Below, piece after piece: positions 1 through 8,447 of a stretch of DNA of 64,000 nucleotides (within the stretch, counting starts at the first letter, position 1; every line of letters starts with the position of its first letter). Source of the DNA: Bradyrhizobium diazoefficiens (lineage in GTDB: Bacteria; Pseudomonadota; Alphaproteobacteria; Rhizobiales; Xanthobacteraceae). Where the stretch lies: positions 2,232,001 through 2,296,000 of the forward strand of contig NZ_CP067041.1 of NCBI RefSeq assembly GCF_016599855.1, in the 5' to 3' direction. The notes under the pieces were generated by a model, which did not search any database, was not told the origin of the DNA, and saw nothing but the letters and a program-made list of their open reading frames with translations. Both the position numbers and the translations under genes were made by a program.

Positions 1-170
1 TGGCGCAGAAGATGGCAGGCAGCGCGAGAAAGAGCCCGCCCACGGAGACGCCGAAGCGTGCACCCGCGATCCCCGCCAACACTGTTGCCAGTCCGCCGAG
101 CAGGAAACGAATGCCATACTCGTACCAGCGCGTTTGCTTGAGCGACGACGGCGACAGCTTGACCAGCATC
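1..170 (-). CDS. DUF3147 family membrane protein (partial, C-terminus outside window)
   Basis: Only the first 56 residues are visible; the gene runs off the left edge. The start ATG (170-168) overlaps the stop of the upstream gene in a TGATG arrangement, so the two are translationally coupled. The visible part has a short charged N-terminus ending in KQTRWYEYGIRFL and then a glycine-rich hydrophobic stretch that makes at least one membrane segment. The resemblance to its neighbour suggests a paired DUF3147 membrane protein. Its biochemical role is unknown. Confidence 0.6.
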
Positions 171-516
171 AGGCAGCACCTCCGAAACCCGCAAGCAGGC
201 CGAAGGCGACGACAAGCCACACCGCAAAAGCGATGATGGTGGCGGGCAACGCGGCAAGCCGGAACCTCATCAGCAAATGGCAGACGGCGACGCTATAGCA
301 GGCGAGGGCGGCCGCACCATAGATCATGCTCCAGCTTTCGGCTGCGGCGTAGGATGCGCCGTGCTCAACGACGGCGATGCCAAGCGTGGCAAGCGCGACG
401 GAAGGGGCGGCGCCGAGAAGTCCGCCGAAGCTCTTGGGCCTGAGCATATCGCCGAGGATCGCGAAAGCGGACACGATGACGCCGCCGGCAATGAAGCGCA
501 GGACATATTCAGTCAT
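169..516 (-). CDS. DUF3147 family small membrane protein
   Basis: This 115-residue protein is almost entirely hydrophobic, with about four membrane segments (roughly residues 5-24, 30-50, 64-85 and 92-113). The motif GDMLRPKSFGGLLGAAPSVA after the first segment is typical of DUF3147 proteins. The family has no established function. It is the middle gene of a three-gene unit: it overlaps the end of the PAP2 phosphatase gene by 8 bases and the start of the second DUF3147 gene by 2 bases. The tight overlaps suggest that the two DUF3147 proteins are made in equal amounts and may form a complex. Confidence 0.7.
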   Translation of the reverse strand: MTEYVLRFIAGGVIVSAFAILGDMLRPKSFGGLLGAAPSVALATLGIAVVEHGASYAAAESWSMIYGAAALACYSVAVCHLLMRFRLAALPATIIAFAVWLVVAFGLLAGFGGAA

Positions 517-1081
517 GGTCGTGCCTGTCGGTCCACCTCATGTATGTCCGTGGCCTCAGCATCCGCTCGACGGCGACGCCGAGCGAGAAGCCGGCGATGA
601 CGTCGCTGGTCCAGTGCGCAAGCAGCGCGACGCGGCTCAGCGAAAGGAATACGGCGATCAGGCGAACGAGACGCCGTCGCGCCGGCGGCAGCAGGCCGGC
701 AGCGGACGCCAGCGCTCCCATATGTACGGCATGGCCGGAAGGAAACGCATCATGCGGCTGTCCGGAGAATGGAACGCCGCGCCAATGGCCTCGAACGGTC
801 AGCCGGTCGGGCCTGACCTGATCGAACACCGATTTCAGGATGTGCGGCAATACCGCGGTTGCCAGCGAAACCACCAGGAGGTGGTTTGCGATGCGACGCT
901 CTTCGCGAGATCGAAGCTGCGCGTACAGCCAACCCGCGGCTGCCAGCGCGAGTAGCACGTGCTCGTCCGCGCCCCAGGTCAGCGCTTCGGCGGATCGCTC
1001 GAGCCCCGAGTTGGTATGATCCGCGATTTCATTCGCGACCGCGATATCCGCACGGGTCGGTTCGATAGTTAGAAGGGCCAT
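509..1081 (-). CDS. PAP2 superfamily membrane phosphatase
   Basis: A 190-residue member of the PAP2/undecaprenyl-diphosphatase-like superfamily, which hydrolyses phosphate esters of lipids at the membrane. All three signature motifs are present: K83 with R90-P91, PSGH at 114-117, and SR at 149-150 followed by H156 and D160. Four or more hydrophobic helices surround them. The open frame extends to 1306, but the N-terminal extension has no family likeness, so the ATG at 1081 (MALLTIEPTR) is preferred. It is the first gene of an operon with two DUF3147 proteins. The exact lipid substrate cannot be told from sequence. Confidence 0.8.
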   Translation of the reverse strand: MALLTIEPTRADIAVANEIADHTNSGLERSAEALTWGADEHVLLALAAAGWLYAQLRSREERRIANHLLVVSLATAVLPHILKSVFDQVRPDRLTVRGHWRGVPFSGQPHDAFPSGHAVHMGALASAAGLLPPARRRLVRLIAVFLSLSRVALLAHWTSDVIAGFSLGVAVERMLRPRTYMRWTDRHDHD

Positions 1082-1214
1082 CAATCCATCAGCAGAGCTT
1101 CGTTTGTGACGATTATGTAAAGCTTCCGCGACAGATCGGGTTCCAAGACAAACAAGGACGGACCGCCATGATGCTTGAATCGAGCCGGCTGCTACGAAGT
1201 TGCAATTGCGCGGT

Positions 1215-1619
1215 TTAAGGCTGCCCCGATCCTCCTGCCGAGCCATACACCTGCCCGGTCGCGTAGCTGGCGTCAGCCGCGGCAAGCTGCACGTAGATCG
1301 ACGCAAGCTCGGCGGGCTGGCCGGAGCGGCCGAGTGGCGTCATTCCGCCGAACTTTTCCAGCTTCTCCATGGTCGCGCCGCCGGAGACCTGGAGCGGTGT
1401 CCAGATCGGTCCGGGTGCCACCGCATTGACGCGGATGCCCTTGGAGGCAAGCTGCTTCGCCAGCGACTTCACGTAATTCATCGTAGCGGCCTTGGTCTGC
1501 GCATAGTCATAGAGGTCGGGTGAGGGATCGTAGGCCTGCTCGGAGGCTGTTCCGATGATGCAGGCGCCCGGCTCCAGATGGGGCAGCGCCGCCTTGATGA
1601 TCCAGAACGGGGCGTACAC
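1215..1619 (-). pseudogene. 3' fragment of a YghA-type short-chain dehydrogenase
   Basis: This frame encodes only the C-terminal half of a YghA/YdhF-like SDR. It keeps the catalytic-region Tyr-x3-Lys (YDYAQTKAA), [15 protein letters not shown] and the closing [11 protein letters not shown]. Family members are about 285 residues long, and the N-terminal Rossmann half with the TGxxxGIG cofactor loop is missing. Reading upstream in the same frame, likeness stops at about 1619 and the frame closes at a TGA near 1647. The first codon of the open stretch is GTG without a ribosome site. A deletion has probably removed the 5' half, leaving a non-functional remnant. Confidence 0.75.
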
Positions 1620-1708
1620 GAGTCTCCGCGAGTTTGCAGTGTCAACTCACGCAGAGAAGCATCGTTGCCAAAAGAGGACGCCGGCAGAGCCGGCGCCCTC
1701 CGAAGCTG

Positions 1709-2260
1709 CTACTTCGACTGTCCGACGCTCGGCGCCCTGCCGAGCTCCTTGGCCATGTCGAGATGATGCCTGAGTGTCGGCAGCGTCTTGTCGGCCCAGT
1801 CCTTCAGTGCAGGATTATCGCCGCCCTTGGCATAGCGGTTGAACAGCGAGATTGCGTCCTCGTGCGCGCTGACCTGGTAGGAGTCGTAATCCGAGCTGAA
1901 GTCCTTGCCCGAGGCGCTCTTGAGCTTGTCCAGCTTGCTCTGGTGCGAGCTGTCGAGCGCCGTCGGCAGCGTCGCTTTCACCTTGCCGTTGCCGACCAGA
2001 TCCTTCAGCTCGCTGCTGGTCTTGGTGTGGTCGGTGACCATTTGCTGCGCGAAGCTCTTCTCCTGCGCGTTGCCCTTCTGCTCGGCAAGCTTGCTCGATT
2101 CAATCTCGAACATGTCGCTGATGGCCACCTCCTTGACGAAATCGGCGGTGGCGGGCGCGACGCCGAGCGCGGAGTTGATGCCCGTCTTTTCGCCGACCGA
2201 CTGGGCCAGTGCGGGGCCTGCGAGCAGCACACAAGCAAATGCGATAACGGTGCGTTTCAT
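1709..2260 (-). CDS. DUF4142 family periplasmic protein
   Basis: A 183-residue exported protein. Residues 1-19 form a signal peptide ending ALA-Q. The rest is a DUF4142 domain, a ferritin-like helical bundle with conserved histidines (VTDHTKTSSEL, AHEDAISLFNRYA, LRHHLDMAKEL). DUF4142 proteins are common in rhizobia and have been linked to stress and outer-surface functions, but no enzymatic activity is established. The ATG at 2260 has AGAGGGATCG upstream and puts the signal peptide at the N-terminus; the 12-residue longer frame is rejected. Confidence 0.8.
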   Translation of the reverse strand: MKRTVIAFACVLLAGPALAQSVGEKTGINSALGVAPATADFVKEVAISDMFEIESSKLAEQKGNAQEKSFAQQMVTDHTKTSSELKDLVGNGKVKATLPTALDSSHQSKLDKLKSASGKDFSSDYDSYQVSAHEDAISLFNRYAKGGDNPALKDWADKTLPTLRHHLDMAKELGRAPSVGQSK

Positions 2261-2338
2261 GGTCGATCCCTCTGGATTGGCGCGGCCGCCGGCCACGCGG
2301 CTGTTCGCGCCGACAACACCGCGCCGGGACCGTGGTTC

Positions 2339-2566
2339 CTAATCGGTCGGATTGCGGCCGGTGCGCGGATTGATCGGATCAGTCGGCCGGCGCCGCAGCC
2401 TTTCAGGCAGGAATGGTTCTGCCGGCGAGGCCGATGGATCCGCGCGCACATCGGCGTGGCGTTGTGCCCGCTCGTGCGGGGTCTGGTTGGTGTTGATCTG
2501 TCGCTTGACGTCGACGCCATCGACGGGATCGTTGACGCCATGCTGGATGTCGCGGAAGTCGCTCAT
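2339..2566 (-). CDS. Small hydrophilic protein of unknown function
   Basis: A 75-residue protein rich in Pro, Arg, Asp and Asn, with no hydrophobic segment, starting MSDFRDIQHGVNDPVDGVD. It appears largely disordered. The start is supported by purine-rich AAGGAATGAGGCGA just upstream. I recognise this type of sequence only as a hypothetical protein of Bradyrhizobium. It lies between DUF4142 (same strand) and a divergent PRC-barrel gene, a neighbourhood of small stress-type proteins. No function can be assigned. Confidence 0.55.
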   Translation of the reverse strand: MSDFRDIQHGVNDPVDGVDVKRQINTNQTPHERAQRHADVRADPSASPAEPFLPERLRRRPTDPINPRTGRNPTD

Positions 2567-2765
2567 GGTTCGCCTCATTCCTTTCCGGGTGTCGGTCTTC
2601 ACTTCCAGGATGACCGGTATCTCGCTCGCCAGCGCAGCTCCCAGGCCGAGCCCACGCCCCAGAGAACCGCAGGTTTCCGGCGATGTTCCTGATATTGCGC
2701 GGGCGCACGCCGGAACGACCGCTCGGCTTTGCGGTTGATTCATATTGGTTGAGTGGAGAATTGAC

Positions 2766-3140
2766 ATGCTGAATCAAAGCGAACTGGACCGCAGCGAGAT
2801 GGGCCGGCTGATCGGAAGCGACAAGGTCGAGGGGACGTCGGTTTATGGTATCGACCGCAACCGGATCGGTTCGATCGAACGCCTGATGATCGACAAGATC
2901 AGCGGCAAGGTATCCTACGCCGTGCTCGGCTTCGGCGGATTTCTGGGCCTCGGCAATGATCACTATCCCTTGCCCTGGCAGTCGCTGAAATACGATACCG
3001 AGCTCGGTGGCTACGTCACCGGGATCACCGCCAAGGCGCTCGAAGGTGCGCCGAAATATGGCGAGCGCAGCGATTGGAACTGGGGCGATGACGCCGCCAT
3101 GCGCAGCATCAATGCCTATTACGGCGTTCCCTTCGTTTGA
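2766..3140 (+). CDS. PRC-barrel domain protein
   Basis: A 124-residue cytoplasmic protein with a PRC-barrel fold spanning about residues 15-100. The typical strands include SVYGIDRNRIGSIERLMID, SYAVLGFGGFLGLG and YPLPWQSLKYD. PRC-barrel domains occur in photosynthetic reaction centre subunit H, RimM and many stand-alone rhizobial proteins where they bind partners; their role here is unknown. GTGGAGAATTGAC before the ATG at 2766 fits a ribosome site. A 52-residue protein follows 27 bases downstream and is probably cotranscribed. Confidence 0.8.
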   Translation: MLNQSELDRSEMGRLIGSDKVEGTSVYGIDRNRIGSIERLMIDKISGKVSYAVLGFGGFLGLGNDHYPLPWQSLKYDTELGGYVTGITAKALEGAPKYGERSDWNWGDDAAMRSINAYYGVPFV

Positions 3141-3167
3141 ACCGCCTCACAGGCAGAGGGAGATCCG

Positions 3168-3326
3168 ATGAGCCAGGAAAAGCCCAATGACGATCCCCGG
3201 CTTCAGAATGACTGGGGATCGCATGCCCAGACGGACAAGCCCTGGAAGGGCAATCCGGAGAAGGAGCAGAAATCCGGCGAGAAAAAGTCTGACCTGGAGA
3301 AATGGCACGAGACCAAGACGCACTGA
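3168..3326 (+). CDS. Very small charged protein (52 aa)
   Basis: A short open frame starting MSQEKPNDDPRLQNDW and ending EKWHETKTH. It is highly hydrophilic, rich in Lys, Glu, Asp and Trp, and lacks any membrane segment. A clear Shine-Dalgarno (GGCAGAGGGAGATCC) precedes the ATG, and it lies 27 bases after the PRC-barrel stop. Codon use matches the neighbours, with G/C at third positions. It is probably a real, cotranscribed small protein of unknown function. Confidence 0.6.
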   Translation: MSQEKPNDDPRLQNDWGSHAQTDKPWKGNPEKEQKSGEKKSDLEKWHETKTH

Positions 3327-3512
3327 CCGTGCGCAGACAATTGGTGAAGTGCGGCACTGATAGTGCCCCGTTTTTTCTTGCGCAATGCATTCACGAATGA
3401 CGGCGGTGCTCCCGAAACCCGGAACCATGCTTCAGGGCGGCGGTTACGCCCGCGGCGTGTGCGCACGGCCAAGCCGTTCGCCGCGGCGATAGTTCCGATC
3501 GAGGTGTTCGCA

Positions 3513-4670
3513 GTGGATGCTCAAACCCGGGAGCGGGGGCCCTCCGCGGAGCAACCGCAGAAGGTGGAAGCTCCACAGAATTCGCCCGATACAAAGCGCG
3601 AGACCAGGGATCAGTCCGGGAAGCCGGAGAAAGCCCCGTCGCTGCGCGAGCGGCTCGCCGAGCACTGGCTGCTCGCGACCGTCGGCGCCATCGTGCTGGT
3701 CGCAGCGCTGGCCGGCGGTCTGCTCTATTGGCTCGAGATCCGCCACTACGAATCCACCGACGACGCCTTCGTCGCCGCGCGCAGCTTCTCCGTGGCTTCG
3801 AAGGTCGGCGGCTATGTCACGGATATCCCGGTGACGGACAATCAGCATGTCAATGCCGGCGATCTCCTCGCCAGGATCGACAAGCGCGACTATCGCATCG
3901 CCGTGGATCAGGCGGATGCGCAGGTCGAGGTCTCCAAGGCCAACATCGCCAATGTCGAAGCGCAGATCGATTCCCAGCAGGAGCAGATCAAGCAGGCCCA
4001 GGCGCAGCTCGAACAGGCGCAGGCCCAGCTCAAGTTCTCGCAAGAGGAATTCGTGCGCGCCCAGGATCTGGCCGAGAAGGGCGCCGGCACCGTACAGCGT
4101 CAGCAGCAGACGCGCTCCGATCTTCAGGCGCAGCAAGCCAATACCGAGCGCGCTAAGACCGCGGTGATCGCCGCGCAACTCGGCATCAAGACCTTGCAGG
4201 CCCAGCTCGAAGGCGCCAAGGCGCAGCTCCAGCAGTCGCAGGCGCAGCTCGATCAGGCCCGGCTGAACCTGCAATACACCAGCGTCGTCGCGGCGCAATC
4301 CGGCCGCGTTGTCAAGCTCTCCGGCGCCAAGGGCACGTTCGTGACCGCGGGGCAGAGCCTGATGATGTTCGTGCCCGACGATGTCTGGATCGTCGCCAAC
4401 TACAAGGAAAGCCAGCTCAATGACATGCGGCCGGGCCAGCCGGTCGAGATCCGCATCGACGCCTATCCCGGACGCAAGCTGACCGGCCATGTCGATTCCG
4501 TGCAGCCGGGCTCCGGCACCGCCTTCAGCCTGCTGCCGGCGGAGAACGCCACCGGCAATTACGTCAAGGTGGTGCAGCGCGTGCCGGTGAAGATCGTGGT
4601 CGACAACTGGCCGGCCGATCTGCCTGTTGGTCCCGGCATGTCGGTCGTACCCTGGATCAGGGTGCGATGA
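3513..4670 (+). CDS. emrA: EmrA-type membrane fusion protein of a multidrug efflux pump
   Basis: Periplasmic adaptor of a tripartite efflux system that links the EmrB-type pump to an outer-membrane channel. It has an N-terminal disordered tail, a single membrane anchor at about residues 50-70 (WLLATVGAIVLVAALAGGLL), a lipoyl/barrel-sandwich half, a long Gln/Ala-rich coiled coil with repeated QAQLEQAQAQL-like heptads, the second lipoyl half (VVKLSGAKGTFV) and a beta-barrel. The GTG at 3513, preceded by GATCGAGGTG, gives 385 residues, the family norm. An ATG at 3363 in frame would add 50 residues unlike the family. The stop overlaps the next gene (ATGA). Confidence 0.85.
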   Translation: MDAQTRERGPSAEQPQKVEAPQNSPDTKRETRDQSGKPEKAPSLRERLAEHWLLATVGAIVLVAALAGGLLYWLEIRHYESTDDAFVAARSFSVASKVGGYVTDIPVTDNQHVNAGDLLARIDKRDYRIAVDQADAQVEVSKANIANVEAQIDSQQEQIKQAQAQLEQAQAQLKFSQEEFVRAQDLAEKGAGTVQRQQQTRSDLQAQQANTERAKTAVIAAQLGIKTLQAQLEGAKAQLQQSQAQLDQARLNLQYTSVVAAQSGRVVKLSGAKGTFVTAGQSLMMFVPDDVWIVANYKESQLNDMRPGQPVEIRIDAYPGRKLTGHVDSVQPGSGTAFSLLPAENATGNYVKVVQRVPVKIVVDNWPADLPVGPGMSVVPWIRVR

Positions 4671-6286
4671 CGGACGCCACGCAAGACGGCACGTCCGCCG
4701 GAGACTGGTCGCCGGAGCGCTCTGCGGCCGGCGGACATAACCCTTACCTCATCGCTTTCGTGGTTTCGATTGCGACGTTCATGGAGGTGCTCGACACCAC
4801 CATCGCCAATGTCGCGCTGCGCCACATTGCCGGCGGGCTCGCCGTCGGCCTCGACGAGAGCACTTACGTCATCACCAGCTATCTCGTCGCCAACGCCATC
4901 GTGTTGTCGATCTCGGGCTGGCTATCGACGGTGATCGGCCGCAAGCGCTTTTACATGATCTGCGTCGCGACGTTCTCGGTGGCTTCACTGCTGTGCGGTT
5001 TGGCCTGGAACCTGCAAGCGTTGGTGCTCTTCCGCATCATTCAAGGTCTCGGCGGGGGCGGCATGGCCACCAGCGAGCAGGCGATCCTCGCCGACTCCTT
5101 CCCGCCGCAGAAGCGTGGGCAGGCTTTTGCCATCTACGGCGTTGCCGTCGTCGTCGCGCCGGTGGTCGGCCCGACCCTCGGCGGCTGGATCACCGACACC
5201 TACAGCTGGCACTGGGTCTTTCTGATCAACGTGCCGATGGGACTGCTCTCGCTGTTCTTGGTTGGCATGCTGGTCAAGGAGCCGTCGGGCGCGGAAGAGG
5301 AAAGGGAGAAGCTGCTCAGCAAGGGCCTGCGCGTCGACTATGTCGGCTTCGCACTGGTTGCGATCGGGCTCGGCTCGCTCGAATACGTGCTCGACGAAGG
5401 CCAGCGCCATGACTGGTTCGGCTCCAACATGATCACCTTCTTCGCGGTGCTTTCGGCGGCGTCATTGCTCGCGTTGATCCCGTGGGAGCTGACGCGCGAG
5501 GAACCGATCGTCGATCTCCGGTTGCTTGGCCGGCGGCAGTTCGGCGCCTGCTTCCTGGTCATGCTCGCCACTGGTGCGGTGTTGATCTCGACCACGCAGC
5601 TGCTGCCGCAATTGCTCCAGACCGAGCTGAACTACACGGCGATGCTCGCCGGTCTCGCGTTGTCGCCCGGCGGGGTCGCGACGTTGATCTTGATGCCAGT
5701 CGCGGGTCGCCTCGTCAGCGTGGTGCAACCGAAATACCTCATCATGTTCGGCGCCACGGTGGTCGCGTTCTCGATGTGGCATCTCACGGGCCTGACTACC
5801 GACATCACCTATGGCTACGCGGCGCTCTCGCGCATCTTCCTCGCGATCGGCCTTCCTTTCCTTTTCCTGCCGGTGACGACGGCTTCCTATGACGGCGTGC
5901 CGCCGGACAGGACCAACCAGGCATCGGCACTGATCAACGTCGCTCGCAATATCGGGGGCTCCATGGGCGTGGCGCTGGCGCAGACGGTTCTGGCGCAGCG
6001 CCAGCAATTCCATCAAAGTCGCCTGATCGAGCACGCCGCGCCGTCCGACCTCGGCTACCAGCAGACCATCGATACAATGACGCGCTTCTTCCAGGCCCAG
6101 GGCTCGAACGCGAGCGACGCGGCCGCGCAAGCGGTCGCGTGGGTCGGCAGGACCTTGCAGCAGCAGGTCGACTTCCTCGCCTATATCGACGTGTTCTGGA
6201 CGCTCGCGATCGTCGCCTTGCTGATGATTCCGACCGCGGCAGTGCTGCGCCGGATCGATTTCGGCGCGCCGGCGCGGGGGCATTGA
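4667..6286 (+). CDS. emrB: EmrB/QacA-type MFS drug:proton antiporter (DHA2 family)
   Basis: A 539-residue inner-membrane transporter with about 14 membrane helices, typical for DHA2 pumps that expel hydrophobic compounds in exchange for protons. Visible motifs are LDTTIANVALRHIAG in the first helix, the loop 2-3 motif GWLSTVIGRKRFY and the helix 5 motif GPTLGGWI. The start overlaps the emrA stop by four bases, so the two are coupled. Substrate range cannot be deduced. No regulator gene of the MarR or TetR type is adjacent. Confidence 0.9.
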   Translation: MTDATQDGTSAGDWSPERSAAGGHNPYLIAFVVSIATFMEVLDTTIANVALRHIAGGLAVGLDESTYVITSYLVANAIVLSISGWLSTVIGRKRFYMICVATFSVASLLCGLAWNLQALVLFRIIQGLGGGGMATSEQAILADSFPPQKRGQAFAIYGVAVVVAPVVGPTLGGWITDTYSWHWVFLINVPMGLLSLFLVGMLVKEPSGAEEEREKLLSKGLRVDYVGFALVAIGLGSLEYVLDEGQRHDWFGSNMITFFAVLSAASLLALIPWELTREEPIVDLRLLGRRQFGACFLVMLATGAVLISTTQLLPQLLQTELNYTAMLAGLALSPGGVATLILMPVAGRLVSVVQPKYLIMFGATVVAFSMWHLTGLTTDITYGYAALSRIFLAIGLPFLFLPVTTASYDGVPPDRTNQASALINVARNIGGSMGVALAQTVLAQRQQFHQSRLIEHAAPSDLGYQQTIDTMTRFFQAQGSNASDAAAQAVAWVGRTLQQQVDFLAYIDVFWTLAIVALLMIPTAAVLRRIDFGAPARGH

Positions 6287-6333
6287 GGGCGGGCAATGTA
6301 GATCGGTCTTACTGCACTTATAGTTGTATCCCC

Positions 6334-6567
6334 GCGCGAGCTCGGACCGAAGAACATTCATATTGTCCACCTCATCATCGATTCCGGCGTCGATACCGAA
6401 TGGGTGCGGCAGCGCCGGCTCGAGGCGCTCGGCCCGAATGCGCTCGAGAATCCCGACCTCTTGATGCCGCCGCCGGCGGTGGCTGAGTCCTTTGGCAGCT
6501 CCATCGGCAGCCGAAGAGCGCCTGGATCTTCGAGATGGAGATCAGGCCGTTCGGAGAGAAATGGTAA
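6334..6567 (+). pseudogene. 3' remnant of a short-chain dehydrogenase, frameshifted
   Basis: Reading from about 6334, one frame gives PRELGPKNIHIVHLIIDSG, then a segment ending MPPPAVAES. The neighbouring frame continues with WQLHRQPKSAWIFEMEIRPF and ends GEKW at TAA 6565-6567. Together they match the C-terminal third of an SDR of the type that ends in RPFGExW. The switch lies at GAGTCCTTTGGCAG (about 6486-6499), where one base is missing relative to an intact Ser-Tyr-Trp reading. The Rossmann N-terminus is absent. The gene is therefore truncated and frameshifted, a dead remnant behind emrB. Confidence 0.7.
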
Positions 6568-6631
6568 CCGCGGCGCAAAAGTCCGGTTAGACTGAACGCA
6601 AGGGCCAAGCAAATCCTGGGGGGACATGTAA

Positions 6632-7633
6632 GTGAAGACCGCGATCACCGAACTGTTCGGCATCGAGCATCCCATCATCCAAGGCGGCATGCATTTCGTC
6701 GGCTTTGCCGAACTGGCGGCCGCCGTCTCCAATGCCGGCGGGCTCGGCATCATCACCGGCCTCACGCAGAAGACGCCGGAGCTGCTCGCCAGGGAAATCG
6801 CGCGCTGCCGCGACATGACCGACAAACCGTTCGGTGTGAATCTCACGTTCCTGCCGGCCTTCTCGGCGCCGCCTTATCCGGAATACATCGCGGCCATCGT
6901 CGAAGGCGGCATCAAGGCGGTGGAGACCGCGGGCCGTAGTCCGGAAGCCTACATGCCCGCGCTGAAGTCGGCCGGCATCAAGGTGATCCACAAATGCACC
7001 TCGGTGCGTCATTCGTTGAAGGCCGAGCGCATCGGCTGCGACGCCGTCAGCGTCGACGGCTTTGAATGCGGCGGTCATCCCGGCGAAGACGACATTCCCA
7101 ATATGATCCTGCTGCCGCGCGCGGCGGAGGAGTTGAAGATCCCGTTCGTCGCCTCCGGCGGCATGGCCGACGGGCGCAGCCTTGTCGCGGCGCTGTCGCT
7201 CGGCGCGGCGGGCATGAACATGGGCACGCGCTTCATCGCCACCAGGGAAGCACCGGTCCATCAGAACGTGAAGAACGCGCTGGTCGCGGCGACCGAGCTC
7301 GACACCCGCCTGATCATGCGAAGCTTGCGCAATACCGAGCGCGTCCTCAAGAACGCCAATGTCGACCGGCTGCTCGAGATCGAGCGCGAGAAGGGCGCCA
7401 AGCTCACCATCGAGGACATCCATGACCAGGTCGCGGGCGTCTATCCCAGGATCATGCTGGACGGGCAGATGGATGCAGGCGCCTGGAGCTGCGGCATGGT
7501 CGCAGGCCTCATCCACGACATCCCCTCCTGCAAGGAACTCGTCGATCGCATCATGACTGAAGCGGAACAAATCATCCGCAGCCGCCTGATGGGATTCCTG
7601 GAGGGGACGAGTGCGGCGCGAAAAGTCGCCTGA
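6632..7633 (+). CDS. Nitronate monooxygenase-like FMN enzyme
   Basis: A 333-residue TIM-barrel flavoprotein of the nitronate monooxygenase/2-nitropropane dioxygenase family, which uses FMN to oxidise alkyl nitronates; some members are NAD(P)H:quinone reductases. Landmarks are the start IEHPIIQGGMHFVGFAELAA, the FMN-contact region DGFECGGHPGEDD and the phosphate-binding ASGGMADGRSLVAALSLGA followed by MGTRF. The GTG start at 6632 follows TGGGGGGACA. It is preceded by an SDR remnant and followed by a secreted-protein gene. The family is clear but the physiological substrate is not. Confidence 0.85.
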   Translation: MKTAITELFGIEHPIIQGGMHFVGFAELAAAVSNAGGLGIITGLTQKTPELLAREIARCRDMTDKPFGVNLTFLPAFSAPPYPEYIAAIVEGGIKAVETAGRSPEAYMPALKSAGIKVIHKCTSVRHSLKAERIGCDAVSVDGFECGGHPGEDDIPNMILLPRAAEELKIPFVASGGMADGRSLVAALSLGAAGMNMGTRFIATREAPVHQNVKNALVAATELDTRLIMRSLRNTERVLKNANVDRLLEIEREKGAKLTIEDIHDQVAGVYPRIMLDGQMDAGAWSCGMVAGLIHDIPSCKELVDRIMTEAEQIIRSRLMGFLEGTSAARKVA

Positions 7634-7740
7634 CACCGCCAAACTTCTTAACCACGGCGGCGATCGGCCGCTGGAAATAGCCGCGGCGCCTCCTAAATAC
7701 GGGTAAATTACTCGTTTAATAATCAATTCAGGAGGCGTCA

Positions 7741-8160
7741 GTGGTCCTGAAGAGCATCCCTTTTGCAGTTTCCGTCGCCCTCGTGCTCGCATGGGGCGGC
7801 GTCGCGCGCGCCGACGACTACAAGCCCGACGACTATCTCAGCCTCGACCTCTCCAAGGCCGTGCTGTCGCCGAAGCGGCTCGGGCCGGAGACGCAATTTG
7901 CCCCGGTCGCGCTGGAGGCAAAGGGTGGCAGCGCAGCGCAGGCGCGCGCCGAGCCGGTTGACGTGCCGAAGAAGATTGCGGCCGAACGCGTCCACGTGCC
8001 GGAGCCCAAGGTCGTGCACGCAAGAAGCGCGCACCCGCGTGGCGCGGCCCGCACCAAGCTCGCGCATCGTCGCGGCAATCCGCTGAACGCGCAGGCCATG
8101 GACACTCGCATCCAGACCTGGCCGTGCCGGTCCGGCGGCATCTGCAACTGGAAGCGCTAA
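7741..8160 (+). CDS. Secreted protein of unknown function
   Basis: A 139-residue protein with a clean signal peptide (residues 1-24, cleaved after VARA). The mature part is basic, Ala/Arg/His-rich, starts DDYKPDDYLSLDLSKAVLSP and ends with TWPCRSGGICNWKR, whose two cysteines could form a disulphide. The GTG start at 7741 has the strong ribosome site TCAGGAGGCGT. I do not recognise a named domain; similar proteins occur as hypotheticals in Bradyrhizobium. A dispersed palindromic repeat follows it. Confidence 0.65.
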   Translation: MVLKSIPFAVSVALVLAWGGVARADDYKPDDYLSLDLSKAVLSPKRLGPETQFAPVALEAKGGSAAQARAEPVDVPKKIAAERVHVPEPKVVHARSAHPRGAARTKLAHRRGNPLNAQAMDTRIQTWPCRSGGICNWKR

Positions 8161-8183
8161 AACGGAGCGCTGCGGCCGCTTCA

Positions 8184-8315
8184 CCTCGCCCCGCTTGCGG
8201 GGAGAGGTCGGATTGCGAAGCAATCCGGGTGAGGGGTGCAGGTCTTTCGATCATCTCACGTGTGGAGAGAAGCCCCTCACCCCAACCCTCTCCCCATAAG
8301 AACGGGGCGAGGGAG
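8184..8315. repeat. Dispersed intergenic repeat, family B (CTCTCCCGC...GCGGGAGAG type)
   Basis: A mosaic of short palindromes: CTCGCCCCGCTTGCGGGG, then GGATTGCGAAGCAATCC, then CCCTCACCCCAACCCTCTCC near the end. The same building blocks recur at 9083-9231 and 41877-41993. The element is non-coding and could fold into stable hairpins in either strand. Comparable elements are scattered through Bradyrhizobium genomes. Confidence 0.75.
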
Positions 8316-8447
8316 CAGACCGCCGACGCCGTGTATCGCGCGCGCCAACTCGGCGTCGTAAAACCGTAGGCGCGGGGTCAAGAAACCGTAAGCTGGGAGT
8401 CAAACGGCGCAGGCACCTTCCGTCGCGATTCGACGAAGGTCTCCTGA

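Noticed and set aside
1634..2692. 352-codon plus-strand frame opposite DUF4142
   Set aside because: High-GC mirror frame of the real minus-strand gene; no family likeness and strongly biased composition.
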